From assembly GCF_016860525.1 (NCBI RefSeq), contig NZ_BNEA01000015.1:5744968-5808967 (forward strand): a DNA stretch of 64,000 nt, in the 5' to 3' direction. This stretch comes from Streptomyces rubradiris (GTDB lineage: Bacteria; Actinomycetota; Actinomycetes; Streptomycetales; Streptomycetaceae). The translations under genes were made by a program, and so were the position numbers. How positions within the stretch are numbered: the stretch's first letter is position 1; each line of letters starts with the position of its first letter. Under the pieces are notes generated by a model. That model worked only from the letters and a program-made list of their open reading frames with translations, did no database searches and was not told the origin of the DNA. Shown here piece after piece: positions 1 through 8,277 of the stretch.

Positions 1-185
1 TCCTGCGAGCCGAACTCCAGGGCGCAGCCGAAGCCCATGGCGATGGCGACGGCGACCCCGATGCCGGTCCAGAGAGGCTTGAGGGCGTCCCGGCGGCCGG
101 TCTTGACCAGGTAGGCGATCAGGATGCAGACGACGAGCGACGCCTCCAGTCCCTCGCGCAGGCCGATCAGGTAGTTGGAGAACAC
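1..185 (-). CDS. efeU: Iron permease EfeU (FTR1 family), partial: N-terminal 61 codons
   Basis: The gene begins with GTG at 185 and runs off the left edge, so only about 61 residues are visible. It starts VFSNYLIGLREGLEASLVV; the REGLE motif in the first membrane segment is the iron-ligating signature of FTR1/EfeU permeases, which carry oxidised iron across the cytoplasmic membrane. A second hydrophobic stretch (GIGVAVAIAMGFG) follows. The start lies 3 bases beyond the efeB stop (TAG at 189-191), so translation is probably coupled. It is the third gene of the efeO-efeB-efeU operon and should share the iron control inferred upstream of efeO. Family assignment is firm; length and later motifs cannot be checked here. 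Confidence 0.88.
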   Translation of the reverse strand, partial: MFSNYLIGLREGLEASLVVCILIAYLVKTGRRDALKPLWTGIGVAVAIAMGFGCALEFGSQ

Positions 186-188
186 GGG

Positions 189-1439
189 CTACGCCTCCTT
201 CGAGAACAGCGTCCGGCCCCACCAGTCGCCGGAGTCCCGGACGCCGGGCGGGATCGCGAAGACCGCCGAACCCACGTGCTGGATGTACTCGTTGAGCGCG
301 TCGTGCGCGGCCAGCTTGCGCTGGAGCGGGATGAAGCCCTTGCGCACGTCCCGCTGGTAGGCCAGGAAGAACAGGCCGGCGTCGAGCCGGCCGAGGCCGT
401 CGGTGCCGTCGGTGAAGGAGTAGCCCCGGCGCAGGATGGTGATCCCGCCGTTGGAGTCCGGGTGCGAGAGCCGGACGTGCGCGTCCGGCTTCATCGCCTT
501 CAGGAACGGCTCGTCGTGCTCCTTGGCCTTGCCGACCGGGGCGCCCTCGCGCTTGTCCCGGCCGAAGACGTCCTCCTGCTCCTGGAGCGAGGTGCGGTCC
601 CAGGTCTCGATGTTCATCCGGATCCGCCGGGCGACCAGGTACGAGCCTCCGGTCATCCATGCCGGGCCGTCCCCGGCGCCGACCCACACGTGCTCGTCCA
701 GCCGGCCGGTCTCGGTGCCCGCGATGTTGCGGGTGCCGTCCTTGAAGCCGAAGAGGTTGCGCGGGGTCTGCGCGCCCGGGGTGGTCGAGGAGGTCTTGCC
801 GAAGCCGAGCTGAGACCAGCGCACGGCCACCTTGCCGAAGCCGATGCGGGCGAGGTTGCGGATGGCGTGCACGGCCACCTGCGGGTCGTCGGCGCACGCC
901 TGGACGCACAGGTCGCCGCCGGTGCGGGAGCGTTCCAGGTTGTCGCCGGGGAACTTGGGCAGGTCGACCAGGGCCTCGGGCCGCCGGTCCTTCAGCCCGA
1001 ACCTGTCGAACAGCGACGGACCGAAGCCGATGGTCAGCGTCAGCCGGGACGGATCGAGGCCGAGCGCCTCCCCGGTGTCGTCCGGCGGGGCCTCGGGGAG
1101 CCCGCCGTAGGCGCCCTCGCCGACCGGCTGGCCGGCGGTCATCCGGCGGGCCGCCTCGGTCCAGTCCTTCAGCAACTGGACGAACGCCTCGCGGTCGTCG
1201 GTCTTGACGTCGAACGCGGCGAAGTGCAGCCGGTCCTGCACCGGGGTGGCGATGCCGGCCTGGTGGGCGCCGTGGAAGTCCACCGCGCCGCCCGCCTCGC
1301 CGGCCGCCGGGTCCCTGTCGTCGCCCGACTGGGCCACGGCCACGGCCCCGCCGGCCACGGCGGCCCCGAGCGCGAGCCCGGCACCGCCCCAGCCGATCAG
1401 CGCCCGGCGCGACGGATTGCTCCCCTGGGTGTCGGTCAT
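189..1439 (-). CDS. efeB: Deferrochelatase/peroxidase EfeB (Dyp-type, Tat-exported)
   Basis: 416 residues. The ATG at 1439 is preceded by a purine-rich AAGGGAAGGG ribosome site; a longer upstream reading frame is only overlap with efeO. The N-terminus has a Tat signal (NPSRRALIGWGGAGLALG). The body is a dye-decolourising peroxidase: the distal GFKDGTRN motif gives the catalytic Asp (GxxDG), and AHVRLSHP followed by ILRRGYSF carries the proximal haem-ligand region. EfeB family proteins act outside the membrane, oxidising ferrous iron or releasing iron from haem for EfeU. It sits between efeO (14 bases upstream) and efeU, an order usual in actinomycetes. No defects seen. Confidence 0.93.
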   Translation of the reverse strand: MTDTQGSNPSRRALIGWGGAGLALGAAVAGGAVAVAQSGDDRDPAAGEAGGAVDFHGAHQAGIATPVQDRLHFAAFDVKTDDREAFVQLLKDWTEAARRMTAGQPVGEGAYGGLPEAPPDDTGEALGLDPSRLTLTIGFGPSLFDRFGLKDRRPEALVDLPKFPGDNLERSRTGGDLCVQACADDPQVAVHAIRNLARIGFGKVAVRWSQLGFGKTSSTTPGAQTPRNLFGFKDGTRNIAGTETGRLDEHVWVGAGDGPAWMTGGSYLVARRIRMNIETWDRTSLQEQEDVFGRDKREGAPVGKAKEHDEPFLKAMKPDAHVRLSHPDSNGGITILRRGYSFTDGTDGLGRLDAGLFFLAYQRDVRKGFIPLQRKLAAHDALNEYIQHVGSAVFAIPPGVRDSGDWWGRTLFSKEA

Positions 1440-1453
1440 CGCCCTTCCCTTGC

Positions 1454-2590
1454 CTACTTCACGACCGCGGCGGCGAGCTTGGACAGCGGCTCGGCGAGCG
1501 CGTTCACCGCGTCCGACAGCTCCTTGCGCTGGTCCTTGCCGACCTTGTCGTAGGAGACGAAGTCGTACGAGGTCTTGTCCGAGCGGTACTTGTCGAGCAG
1601 GGCGTCCAGCGCGGCGAACTGCTTGTCCAGTTCCTTCGTCAGCGCCGGGTCGTTCTTCGCGGCGACCGGCTTCAGCAGCTCGTAGGCCTTCCGCGCGCCC
1701 TCGACGTTGCCCTTGAAGTCGACGAGGTCGGTGTGGGCGTAGCGGTCCTCCTCGCCGGTGACCTTGCCGGTGGCGACCTCGTCCAGCAGCTCCTTGGCGC
1801 CGTTGGCCATGGAGGTCGGGGTGATCTCGGCCTTGCCGACGCGCTTCTGCCAGTCCTTGAGGTCCGTCACCAGCTGCCCGGCGAGGGCCTTCTCCTCGGC
1901 GCCGATCTTCTTGTCGTGCCAGAGGGCCTTCTCCAGGCGGTGCCAGCCGGTCCACTTCTGGCCGGGCTCCAGGCCGTCCTCGCGGACGTCCACCTTCGGG
2001 TCGATGTCACCGAAGGACTCGGCGACCGGCTCGGTGCGCTCCCAGCCGAGGCGGGAGAGGCCGTAGGCCTTCTTCGCCGCGTCCAGGTCGCCGTCCTGGA
2101 CGGCCTTCGCGAACGCCTCGGCCTTCGGCAGCGTCTCGTCGGCCTGCTCCTGGGCGTAGGTGCGGTACCGGGCGACTGCCGCGTCCAGCTTCGGGTCGCG
2201 CTCGGCGGTGGCGCCACCGCCGGTCACGGTCAGCTTCTGCCGCACGCCGTGGCCCTTCATGCCGGGCCGGCAGGCGATCTCGTAGGAGCCGGCCTTCACC
2301 TCGGCGGTGAGGGTGTACTTGGTGCCCGGCCCGATGTTCTCCTTCTCGGAGACGATCCGGTCGTCCGGGAAGAGGATCTCGACCTCGGTCGCCCGCGAGC
2401 CCTTGTTCTCGATCTTCAGCGTGACCTGGCCGGCCGGCACGGACTTGCTGGAGGTGTCGCACGTGGAGTCGGCGGCGGTGACCCGGATGGCGTCACCGTC
2501 CTTGGCGTCGCTCTTCGAGGTGCAGGCCGAAAGGGCGGTCAGAGCGGCCGCGGTCACGGCGGCGGTGACGGTCAGTCGGACGGCTCGCAT
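1454..2590 (-). CDS. efeO: Iron uptake lipoprotein EfeO (cupredoxin plus M75 peptidase-like domain)
   Basis: 378 residues starting MRAVRLTVTAAVTAAALTAL with a lipobox ending LSAC, so an exported lipoprotein anchored to the membrane. Residues about 35-125 form the cupredoxin-like domain typical of full-length EfeO; residues about 130-375 are the imelysin/M75-like domain with the HxxE metal motif seen as WHRLEKALWH. EfeO is thought to bind iron extracellularly and deliver it to EfeB and EfeU. It is the first gene of the operon and an iron-box-like 19-mer lies 22 bases before its start codon, so iron-dependent repression by a DmdR/IdeR-type regulator is expected. Confidence 0.92.
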   Translation of the reverse strand: MRAVRLTVTAAVTAAALTALSACTSKSDAKDGDAIRVTAADSTCDTSSKSVPAGQVTLKIENKGSRATEVEILFPDDRIVSEKENIGPGTKYTLTAEVKAGSYEIACRPGMKGHGVRQKLTVTGGGATAERDPKLDAAVARYRTYAQEQADETLPKAEAFAKAVQDGDLDAAKKAYGLSRLGWERTEPVAESFGDIDPKVDVREDGLEPGQKWTGWHRLEKALWHDKKIGAEEKALAGQLVTDLKDWQKRVGKAEITPTSMANGAKELLDEVATGKVTGEEDRYAHTDLVDFKGNVEGARKAYELLKPVAAKNDPALTKELDKQFAALDALLDKYRSDKTSYDFVSYDKVGKDQRKELSDAVNALAEPLSKLAAAVVK

Positions 2591-2611
2591 GCAGGCTCCA
2601 AGGGCGATTCG

Positions 2612-2630
2612 TATGGTGAGGCTGCCCTAA
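2612..2630 (-). promoter_or_regulatory. Candidate DmdR/IdeR iron box upstream of efeOBU
   Basis: On the minus strand this 19-mer reads TTAGGGCAGCCTCACCATA. It matches the published-style Streptomyces iron box TTAGGTTAGGCTCACCTAA at 14 of 19 positions (from memory of the consensus). It lies directly upstream of efeO, where a repressor would block the promoter. The position and the iron-uptake operon support the call; binding is inferred. Confidence 0.6.
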
Positions 2631-2803
2631 CTTACCCGAGGCTTATCCGGCCCGTACCCGTACTGTTGTGATTCGGCTCTCACAGCGGGCTCACAGACAC
2701 GACTTGGTTGCGGTGCCGCAAAGCGGACATCACGCCACGGCAAAGGGAGGGTCAAAACGCCCGGTGTGGCCCCCGGCGGGCGCCGCGGTGCTTCAATGCC
2801 CGG

Positions 2804-3448
2804 GTGACCGACTACGACGTACTCCGCGTCTTCTGCGGGCCGGACGGCGGCTACGGCAACGAGCTGGGCGTCGTCCGCGACGGCTCGCTGCTGCCCGGAC
2901 GCGACGACCGGCAGGCACTGGCCGGCAAACTCGGCTTCAGCGAGACCGTGTTCGTGGACGACCCCGAGCGCGGAGTGATCGACATCTATACGCCCACCCT
3001 GCGCCTGCCCTTCGCCGGGCACCCCTGCGTGGGCACCGCCTGGCTGCTCGACGTGCCCGAGCTCGTGACCCCCGCCGGTGTGGTCGGGGCCCGGCAGGAC
3101 GGCGAGTTCAGCTGGATCGAGGCCCGCGCACAGTGGGCGCCGCCGCGCACCCTGCGCCAGTACCCGAGCGCGGCCGAGGTGGACGCGCTCGACGTGCCGC
3201 CACCGGGGGAGTGGGTCTACGCCTGGGCCTGGGAGGACGAGGCCGCCGGGCGGATCCGTGCCCGCGCCTTTCCCGGCCGCGGCGACGGGATCGACGAGGA
3301 CGAGGCCACCGGCGCCGCGGCGCTGCTGCTCACCGACCGGCTCGGCCGGGCCCTGAACATCACCCAGGGCCGCGGCTCGCAGATCCTGACCGCGCCCCAG
3401 CCGCACGGCTGGACCGAGATCGGCGGCCGGGTCCGCCTGGAGCGCTGA
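2804..3448 (+). CDS. PhzF family epimerase/isomerase-like protein (short)
   Basis: 214 residues from the GTG at 2804 (VTDYDVLRVFCGPDGGYGNE); earlier in-frame starts would add an arginine-rich, non-family leader. Two PhzF hallmarks are visible: GHPCVGTAWLL near residue 65, and DEDEATGAAALLLTDRLG near residue 165, matching the second half of the pseudo-symmetric fold. PhzF proteins catalyse isomerisation in phenazine synthesis, but most members are uncharacterised and the substrate cannot be told from sequence. At 214 residues it is shorter than the usual 260-300, the middle of the fold being reduced. No phenazine genes are nearby. It faces away from efeO and appears to be a single gene. Confidence 0.75.
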   Translation: MTDYDVLRVFCGPDGGYGNELGVVRDGSLLPGRDDRQALAGKLGFSETVFVDDPERGVIDIYTPTLRLPFAGHPCVGTAWLLDVPELVTPAGVVGARQDGEFSWIEARAQWAPPRTLRQYPSAAEVDALDVPPPGEWVYAWAWEDEAAGRIRARAFPGRGDGIDEDEATGAAALLLTDRLGRALNITQGRGSQILTAPQPHGWTEIGGRVRLER

Positions 3449-3562
3449 CGGCCACGCGCGTCCGGGTGACCGGCAGCGCGCCGTCCGGGTGGAACCGCGT
3501 GTGCGTGCGAGGGCGAACGGGGACCTCTGGGCGTGACCACTCCACCCCCCGAGAGGAGCACC

Positions 3563-3760
3563 ATGCGCATCAGATCCGTCCTGGCCGCGACCGTCCTCGC
3601 CGTCGCCCTGGCCGGCGCCGGCGCGTCGACGGCGGCCGCCGGCACCCAGGCGACCGAGAACGACGACAAGCCCGTCTGCAGCCCGTACGCGGGCTCGCTG
3701 TCCTCGTTCTACAACCACATCACCTGGGCCGGCGCCCACTGCACCGACACCCTGTTCTGA
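3563..3760 (+). CDS. Small secreted protein, 65 residues
   Basis: The start ATG at 3563 follows GAGAGGAGCACC, a strong ribosome site. The first about 30 residues (MRIRSVLAATVLAVALAGAG then ASTAAAG) are a clean Sec signal peptide ending at a likely AAA-G cut. The mature part is only about 35 residues and holds two cysteines (VCSPYAGSL and AHCTDTLF) about 26 residues apart, which could form one disulphide. No function is recognised; such tiny exported two-cysteine proteins are common in Streptomyces. A long inverted repeat follows immediately, ending both this gene and map. Confidence 0.72.
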   Translation: MRIRSVLAATVLAVALAGAGASTAAAGTQATENDDKPVCSPYAGSLSSFYNHITWAGAHCTDTLF

Positions 3761-3810
3761 GGCGGCCCGGGTCCCCCTCCCGCACCCGGCCAGGGGGGCC
3801 CGGCCTCAGG
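3757..3810. terminator. Bidirectional hairpin between the secreted peptide gene and map
   Basis: Arms CTGAGGC-CCCGGGTCCCCCT and AGGGGGGCCCGG-CCTCAG face each other across about 14 bases, with small bulges. The structure overlaps both stop codons of the convergent genes, as expected of a shared terminator. There is no long T run, which is normal for Streptomyces. Confidence 0.6.
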
Positions 3811-4663
3811 GGAGGGTCAGGATGTCCGCGCCGGTGTCCGTGACCACCAGGGTGTGCTCGAACTGGGCGGTGCGCTTGCGGTCCTTCGTCACGACCGTCC
3901 AGCCGTCGTCCCACATGTCGTACTCGTGGGTGCCCAGCGTCAGCATCGGCTCGATCGTGAACGTCATCCCCGGCCGCATCACCGTCGTCGCGTGCGGGCT
4001 GTCGTAGTGCGGGATGATCAGCCCGGAGTGGAACGACGAGTTGATGCCGTGCCCGGTGAAGTCCCGCACGACGCCGTAGCCGAAGCGCTTGGCGTACGAC
4101 TCGATGACCCGGCCGATGACATTGATCTGCCGGCCCGGCTTCACCGCCTTGATCGCCCGGTTGAGCGCCTCCCGGGTGCGCTCCACCAGCAGCCGCGACT
4201 CCTCGTCCACGTCACCGACCAGATACGTGGCGTTGTTGTCGCCGTGCACCCCGCCGATGTACGCCGTCACGTCCAGGTTGACGATGTCGCCGTCCCTGAG
4301 GACCGTCGAGTCGGGGATGCCGTGGCAGATGACCTCGTTGACGGACGTGCACAGCGACTTCGGGAAACCGCGGTAGCCCAGCGTGGACGGGTAGGCCCCG
4401 TGGTCGCACATGTACTCGTGGGCGACCTTGTCCAGCTGGTCCGTGGTCACCCCCGGCGCGATGATCTTCGCGGCCTCCTCCATCGCCCGCGCGGCGATAC
4501 GGCCGGCGGTCCGCATCGCCTCGATGGTCTCGGGGGTCTGCACCTCCGGCCCGGTGTACGGCGCCGGCGCGGGCTTGCCGACGTACTCGGGGCGGCGGAT
4601 GTTTCCGGGAACCGAACGGGTGGGAGACAGCTCCCCTGGTACGAGCAGCGACTGGCCAGACAT
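3806..4663 (-). CDS. map: Methionine aminopeptidase, type I
   Basis: 285 residues from ATG at 4663 ([20 protein letters not shown]); a longer frame upstream lacks family similarity. It removes the initiator methionine from nascent proteins and needs two metal ions. Metal ligands are visible in order: the [18 protein letters not shown] block with two Asp, the GHGINSSFH block with His, MTFTIEPML with Glu, and the final Glu in [10 protein letters not shown]. The N-terminal extension of about 35 residues ([15 protein letters not shown]) is the SH3-ligand-like linker seen in actinobacterial MAPs. Streptomyces carry several map genes, and this one stands alone, divergent from a small unknown gene. 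Confidence 0.95.
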   Translation of the reverse strand: MSGQSLLVPGELSPTRSVPGNIRRPEYVGKPAPAPYTGPEVQTPETIEAMRTAGRIAARAMEEAAKIIAPGVTTDQLDKVAHEYMCDHGAYPSTLGYRGFPKSLCTSVNEVICHGIPDSTVLRDGDIVNLDVTAYIGGVHGDNNATYLVGDVDEESRLLVERTREALNRAIKAVKPGRQINVIGRVIESYAKRFGYGVVRDFTGHGINSSFHSGLIIPHYDSPHATTVMRPGMTFTIEPMLTLGTHEYDMWDDGWTVVTKDRKRTAQFEHTLVVTDTGADILTLP

Positions 4664-4721
4664 GCCAGCGAGTCTAACCAGCGGACATGGGGGAACATGT
4701 CGGTGGCGAGAGGAGCTGTCC

Positions 4722-4955
4722 ATGGCCCTGTTCAAGAAGCGCACGGCCGGAAAACCGGGCGAGTGGTACTACTGCCTGGAGCACGGGACGGTCGAGGAGG
4801 GCCCCGACTGCCCGGGCAAGGACCGGTTCGGACCGTACGCCTCCCCCGAGGCCGCCCGGGACGCGATGCGGACCGCCGCCGAGCGCAACCTCCGATGGGA
4901 GAACGACCCGCGCTGGCACGACGCGCCGTCCGGCGAGCGGGCCGACGAGGACTGA
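4722..4955 (+). CDS. Small conserved actinomycete protein of unknown function (77 aa)
   Basis: The ATG at 4722 follows GAGAGGAGCTGTCC, a strong ribosome site; the long frame before it overlaps map and is not coding. The protein starts [20 protein letters not shown] and has two cysteines with a histidine between ([17 protein letters not shown]), then [13 protein letters not shown], which resembles the end of a SPOR-like repeat, and a charged tryptophan-rich tail. It could bind a metal, but no function is known to me. It starts 58 bases from map in the opposite direction, so the two share a promoter region. Its stop is 10 bases from the convergent MFS gene. Confidence 0.75.
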   Translation: MALFKKRTAGKPGEWYYCLEHGTVEEGPDCPGKDRFGPYASPEAARDAMRTAAERNLRWENDPRWHDAPSGERADED

Positions 4956-4965
4956 GCGGGCCGGA

Positions 4966-6270
4966 TCAGGCGACGGCGGCGCGCCGCTCCCGCATCCGCA
5001 CCGCGTGCTCGTTCGTCCGCGCGTCGTACGTCATCAGCCCCGGCAGGCACAGCGCCAGCAGCCCCACCGCGCCCGCGCACGCCAGACCGCCGGACCACAC
5101 CGAGGCCCGCACCCCCGCCCAGGCGGCCGTCCCACCGGCCCGGACCTGGCCGAGCTGCGGGCCGACCGAGTACGACAGCAGCTCGATCCCGGCGAGCCGG
5201 CCGCGCAGCTCGTCCGGGATCGTCTGGTTCCACATGGCCGACCGGAACACCCCGCTGACCATGTCGAAGCCGCCGCCGACGGTCAGGAACAGCAGCACCA
5301 GCCACACGTTCCCGCACACCCCGGCCGCCGCGATCGCCAGGCCCCAGCCGGCCGCCGCCAGCACCACCATCACCCCGTGCCGGTGCACCCGCGAGGTCCA
5401 GCCGCTGGTGAGGCTCACCACCAGCGCCCCCGCCGGCACGGCCGCGTACATCAGTCCCAGCGCCCACTCGGCATCGAGATCGTCGGCGAGGAACGGCAGC
5501 ACCGCCAGCGGCATGGCCAGGAACATCGCGGCGAGGTCGACGGCGTAGGTGCCGAGCAGTTCCTTGCGGCTCCACGCGTACCGGGCGCCCTGCGCGACGG
5601 CCCGCAGATCCGGCTTCGCGGCCTCCTCGGCGGCGGGGGAGGGGGCGATGCGCAGGACGTACAGCAGCGAGACGGCGAAGGTCAGCAGGTCGGCGGCGTA
5701 GGCCCAGCCGAGGCCCGCGTAGGCGACGACCACGCCCGCGACCGCCGGGCCGGCCACCCCGCCGACGGTCCAGCGCAGCGAGTTCAGCGAGGCCGCGGCC
5801 GGCATGTCGTCGTGGGCGACGATCCGGGGCCACAGGGAGTCGAGCGCCGGGCGCTGCACGGACACCAGGGCGGAGGAGAGGGCGGCGACGGCGTACAGCG
5901 GCCAGACCGCGGGGTGCGGCAGCAGGGCGTTCAGCAACAGGACGGCACTGAGCAGGCCCTGCCCGGCCTCCGTCCACACGATCAGCTTGCGCTTGTCCAG
6001 GGCGTCGGCGAGGGCACCGCCGTACAGGCCGCACACGATGAGCGGCAGCAGCTCCACGGCACCGATCGCGCCCACGGCCGCGGTGGACTCCGTCAGGTCC
6101 TTCAGTTGCACGGGCAGCGCGACGAACGTCAGGAAGCTGCCGAAGTTGCTGATCAGCCCGGACATCCACAGCCGCCGGAAGTCGGCGGAGGCTTTCCAGG
6201 GAGCGAGGTCGGGGAGGAGGGCGCGGGTCACCCAGGCATGCTGAGCCGCGGGCCGCCGCACGGCAACCAC
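4966..6270 (-). CDS. MFS transporter, enterobactin-exporter/MFS_3-like
   Basis: 434 residues with about twelve membrane segments. The N-terminal cytoplasmic lead LAPWKASADFRRLWMSGLIS and the loop GGALADALDKRKLI (cytoplasmic loop 2-3, MFS motif A) mark it as a major facilitator of the MFS_3 type that exports siderophores or drugs. The substrate cannot be assigned. The start is uncertain: GTG at 6270 has no clear ribosome site, and an internal GTG giving VTRALLPDLAPWK also fits the family. The upstream neighbour on the same strand, 22 bases away, is a SIS-like protein, so they may be cotranscribed. Confidence 0.85.
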   Translation of the reverse strand: MVAVRRPAAQHAWVTRALLPDLAPWKASADFRRLWMSGLISNFGSFLTFVALPVQLKDLTESTAAVGAIGAVELLPLIVCGLYGGALADALDKRKLIVWTEAGQGLLSAVLLLNALLPHPAVWPLYAVAALSSALVSVQRPALDSLWPRIVAHDDMPAAASLNSLRWTVGGVAGPAVAGVVVAYAGLGWAYAADLLTFAVSLLYVLRIAPSPAAEEAAKPDLRAVAQGARYAWSRKELLGTYAVDLAAMFLAMPLAVLPFLADDLDAEWALGLMYAAVPAGALVVSLTSGWTSRVHRHGVMVVLAAAGWGLAIAAAGVCGNVWLVLLFLTVGGGFDMVSGVFRSAMWNQTIPDELRGRLAGIELLSYSVGPQLGQVRAGGTAAWAGVRASVWSGGLACAGAVGLLALCLPGLMTYDARTNEHAVRMRERRAAVA

Positions 6271-6292
6271 TTTTGCGGGGGTGGCGGGCGCG

Positions 6293-6892
6293 TCACCAGG
6301 GGGCCGGCGGCGGTGCCGTCAGGGCTTCCGTCAGGCGGGACAGGCGGTCGCGGAAGCCCCGCCGGCATCCCGTGGACCCCGCGTTCTCGCCGGCCGCCGC
6401 GCTCACCAGGTGCTGCACGCTGTCCAGGTCCAGCTCCGCGCCCTCCGGCACGGCCAGCGTGTCATGGGCCATCGCGGCCAGCTCGCCCCCGCCCGTGCCG
6501 CCCAGCGCCAGCACCGTCACCCCGGCCCGCCGGGCGTCGTGCACCCGCTCCAGCAGCGACGCCGGTTCCTCGGGCGCCACCACCAGCAGGGTCTCCCCGC
6601 GCCGCGCCGCCGAGATCCGGCCCGGCCCGACCGCCAGGTGCGCGGGGTCGGACGGGCGCGCGTGCTGTCGTACCAGGGTCGGCGCCAGCTCGGGCGTGCC
6701 CGACCAGGCGGCCTCGTCCACCAGGTGCGCGGCCAGGTGCCAGGGCTCGTACTCCGGCGTGCCCACCAGCAGCAGCCCGCCCCCGTGCGCCACCACCGAC
6801 CCGCGCAGCACGCCCGCGAATCTCCGGGTGGCCCCCAGCCACTCCGTCCCGGCGAGCACTTCCCGCAGCAACGCGACCCGTACGGCGTCCAT
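6293..6892 (-). CDS. SIS-like (sugar isomerase fold) protein of unknown function
   Basis: 199 residues starting MDAVRVALLREVLAGTEWLG. The core reads GETLLVVAPEEPASLLERV then GVTVLALGGTGGGELAAMAH and DTLAVPEGAEL, the alternating strand-helix pattern of a SIS domain with the usual phosphosugar-binding loop only weakly kept. The last about 25 residues are basic and disordered. It may be an inactive SIS relative; no reaction is proposed. It lies just upstream of the MFS gene on the same strand. Confidence 0.65.
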   Translation of the reverse strand: MDAVRVALLREVLAGTEWLGATRRFAGVLRGSVVAHGGGLLLVGTPEYEPWHLAAHLVDEAAWSGTPELAPTLVRQHARPSDPAHLAVGPGRISAARRGETLLVVAPEEPASLLERVHDARRAGVTVLALGGTGGGELAAMAHDTLAVPEGAELDLDSVQHLVSAAAGENAGSTGCRRGFRDRLSRLTEALTAPPPAPW

Positions 6893-7022
6893 GTGGCCGA
6901 ATCCTGCCGCAACGGGCCACTCGTGACCGGGAGTTCACCGGGAATTCGCCCGACCCGGGGAAAAGGCGCCCCATACGGGAACCGCGGGAGACGCGTACAC
7001 GGCTCCCGAGAGACCCGTACGC

Positions 7023-7047
7023 GGCGCGTGCCGGCCCGGCACGCGCC
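7023..7047. repeat. Perfect 25-bp palindrome upstream of the sialidase gene
   Basis: Arms GGCGCGTGCCGG and CCGGCACGCGCC are exact reverse complements around a single C. It lies about 95 bases before the sialidase start. It could be an operator or a hairpin ending transcription from the left; no T run follows. Confidence 0.5.
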
Positions 7048-7142
7048 CCCCGTCAGCTCCACAAGGCCCCACCCGCGCCCCTGCACTCCCTGCACGCCCA
7101 TCCGCGACCGTATGCGACCGTCCGTGACCGAGGAGCCGCCCC

Positions 7143-8240
7143 GTGACCGACCCGACCGTTTCCCCGACCGACGTGACCGTCCCCTTCCGCGCGGGCCGCG
7201 AGGGGTACGCGAGCTTCCGCATACCCGCCGTCGTCGCCACCCGGGCCGGCACCCTGCTCGCCTTCTGCGAGGGCCGGGCCGGCTCCGCCGCCGACCACGG
7301 GCACATCGACATCGTGCTGAAGCGGTCCACGGACGGCGGCCGGACCTGGGGCCCGCTCCAGGTCGCCGCGAGCAACGGCACCGACCTCGCCGGCAACCCC
7401 GCCCCCGTCGTCCTCGACACCGGCCGCGTCCTGCTGGTCCACGTCCGCGCCGCAGGCTGGGCCACCGAGGCCGCCATCGTGCGCGGGCAGGTCCCGGACG
7501 CCGACGGCCGGCGGGTGTGGGTGCAGCACAGCGACGACGACGGGGTGACGTGGTCAGCGCCCAGGGAGATCACGCAGCAGGTGAAGACACCGGGCTGGCG
7601 CTGGTACGCCACCACCCCCGGCCACGCCCTCCAGCTGACCTCCGGCCGGGTCCTGGTCCCGGCCAACCACACCGCGCCGCCCACCGGCACCGACACCGGC
7701 GCCGAGGCGAAGTACAACGGCGGGCACTGCCTGCTCAGCGACGACCGCGGCGAGAACTGGTACCTCGGCTACCTGGACGACAACACCGACGGCTACGTCA
7801 ACGTCAACGAGACCACCGCCGCCGAACTCCCCGACGGCCGCGTCTACCTCAACGCCCGCAACGACTCGCCCTCACCCGGCAACCGCGCCGACGCCCACTC
7901 CCCGGACGGCGGCAGGACGCTCCTCAAGCCCTTCCGCCCGCAGGCCGGCCTGACCGCACCCGTCTGCCAGGCCGCCGTCCTCCAGCTCCGCGACCCCGAC
8001 CTGCTGCTGTTCTCCGCCCCCGCCGACCCCGGCAACGCCCGCGCCCTGATGACGATCCGCGTCTCCCGCGACGGCGGCACCACCTGGCGCCCGGCCTACA
8101 CCGCCGACGGACTGCCCGCCGCCTACTCCGACCTGGTCCGCGTCGACCCGCGCACGGTGGGGCTGCTGTACGAGACGGGCGACTTCGGTCCCTACGAGAC
8201 GATCACCTTCCGCCGGGTGCCGGTACGGCGGCTGACCTGA
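7143..8240 (+). CDS. Exo-alpha-sialidase-like BNR repeat protein (GH33-type)
   Basis: 365 residues from GTG at 7143, with GAGG nine bases upstream. The six-bladed propeller signature of sialidases is clear: FRIPAVV near residue 23 carries the arginine of the triad, and Asp-boxes recur as STDGGRTWG, SDDDGVTWS, SDDRGENWY and SRDGGTTWR. A further arginine (SDLVRVDP) and LLYETGDFG, with the nucleophile-supporting Glu, lie near the end. No signal peptide is seen, so unlike many Streptomyces sialidases it is probably cytoplasmic or exported otherwise. Substrate could be sialic acid or another acidic sugar. It stands alone, followed 37 bases later by the F420 gene on the same strand. Confidence 0.85.
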   Translation: MTDPTVSPTDVTVPFRAGREGYASFRIPAVVATRAGTLLAFCEGRAGSAADHGHIDIVLKRSTDGGRTWGPLQVAASNGTDLAGNPAPVVLDTGRVLLVHVRAAGWATEAAIVRGQVPDADGRRVWVQHSDDDGVTWSAPREITQQVKTPGWRWYATTPGHALQLTSGRVLVPANHTAPPTGTDTGAEAKYNGGHCLLSDDRGENWYLGYLDDNTDGYVNVNETTAAELPDGRVYLNARNDSPSPGNRADAHSPDGGRTLLKPFRPQAGLTAPVCQAAVLQLRDPDLLLFSAPADPGNARALMTIRVSRDGGTTWRPAYTADGLPAAYSDLVRVDPRTVGLLYETGDFGPYETITFRRVPVRRLT

Positions 8241-8277
8241 GCCGGTGCCCCGGCAGGACCGGACGTAGAGTCGGGCC

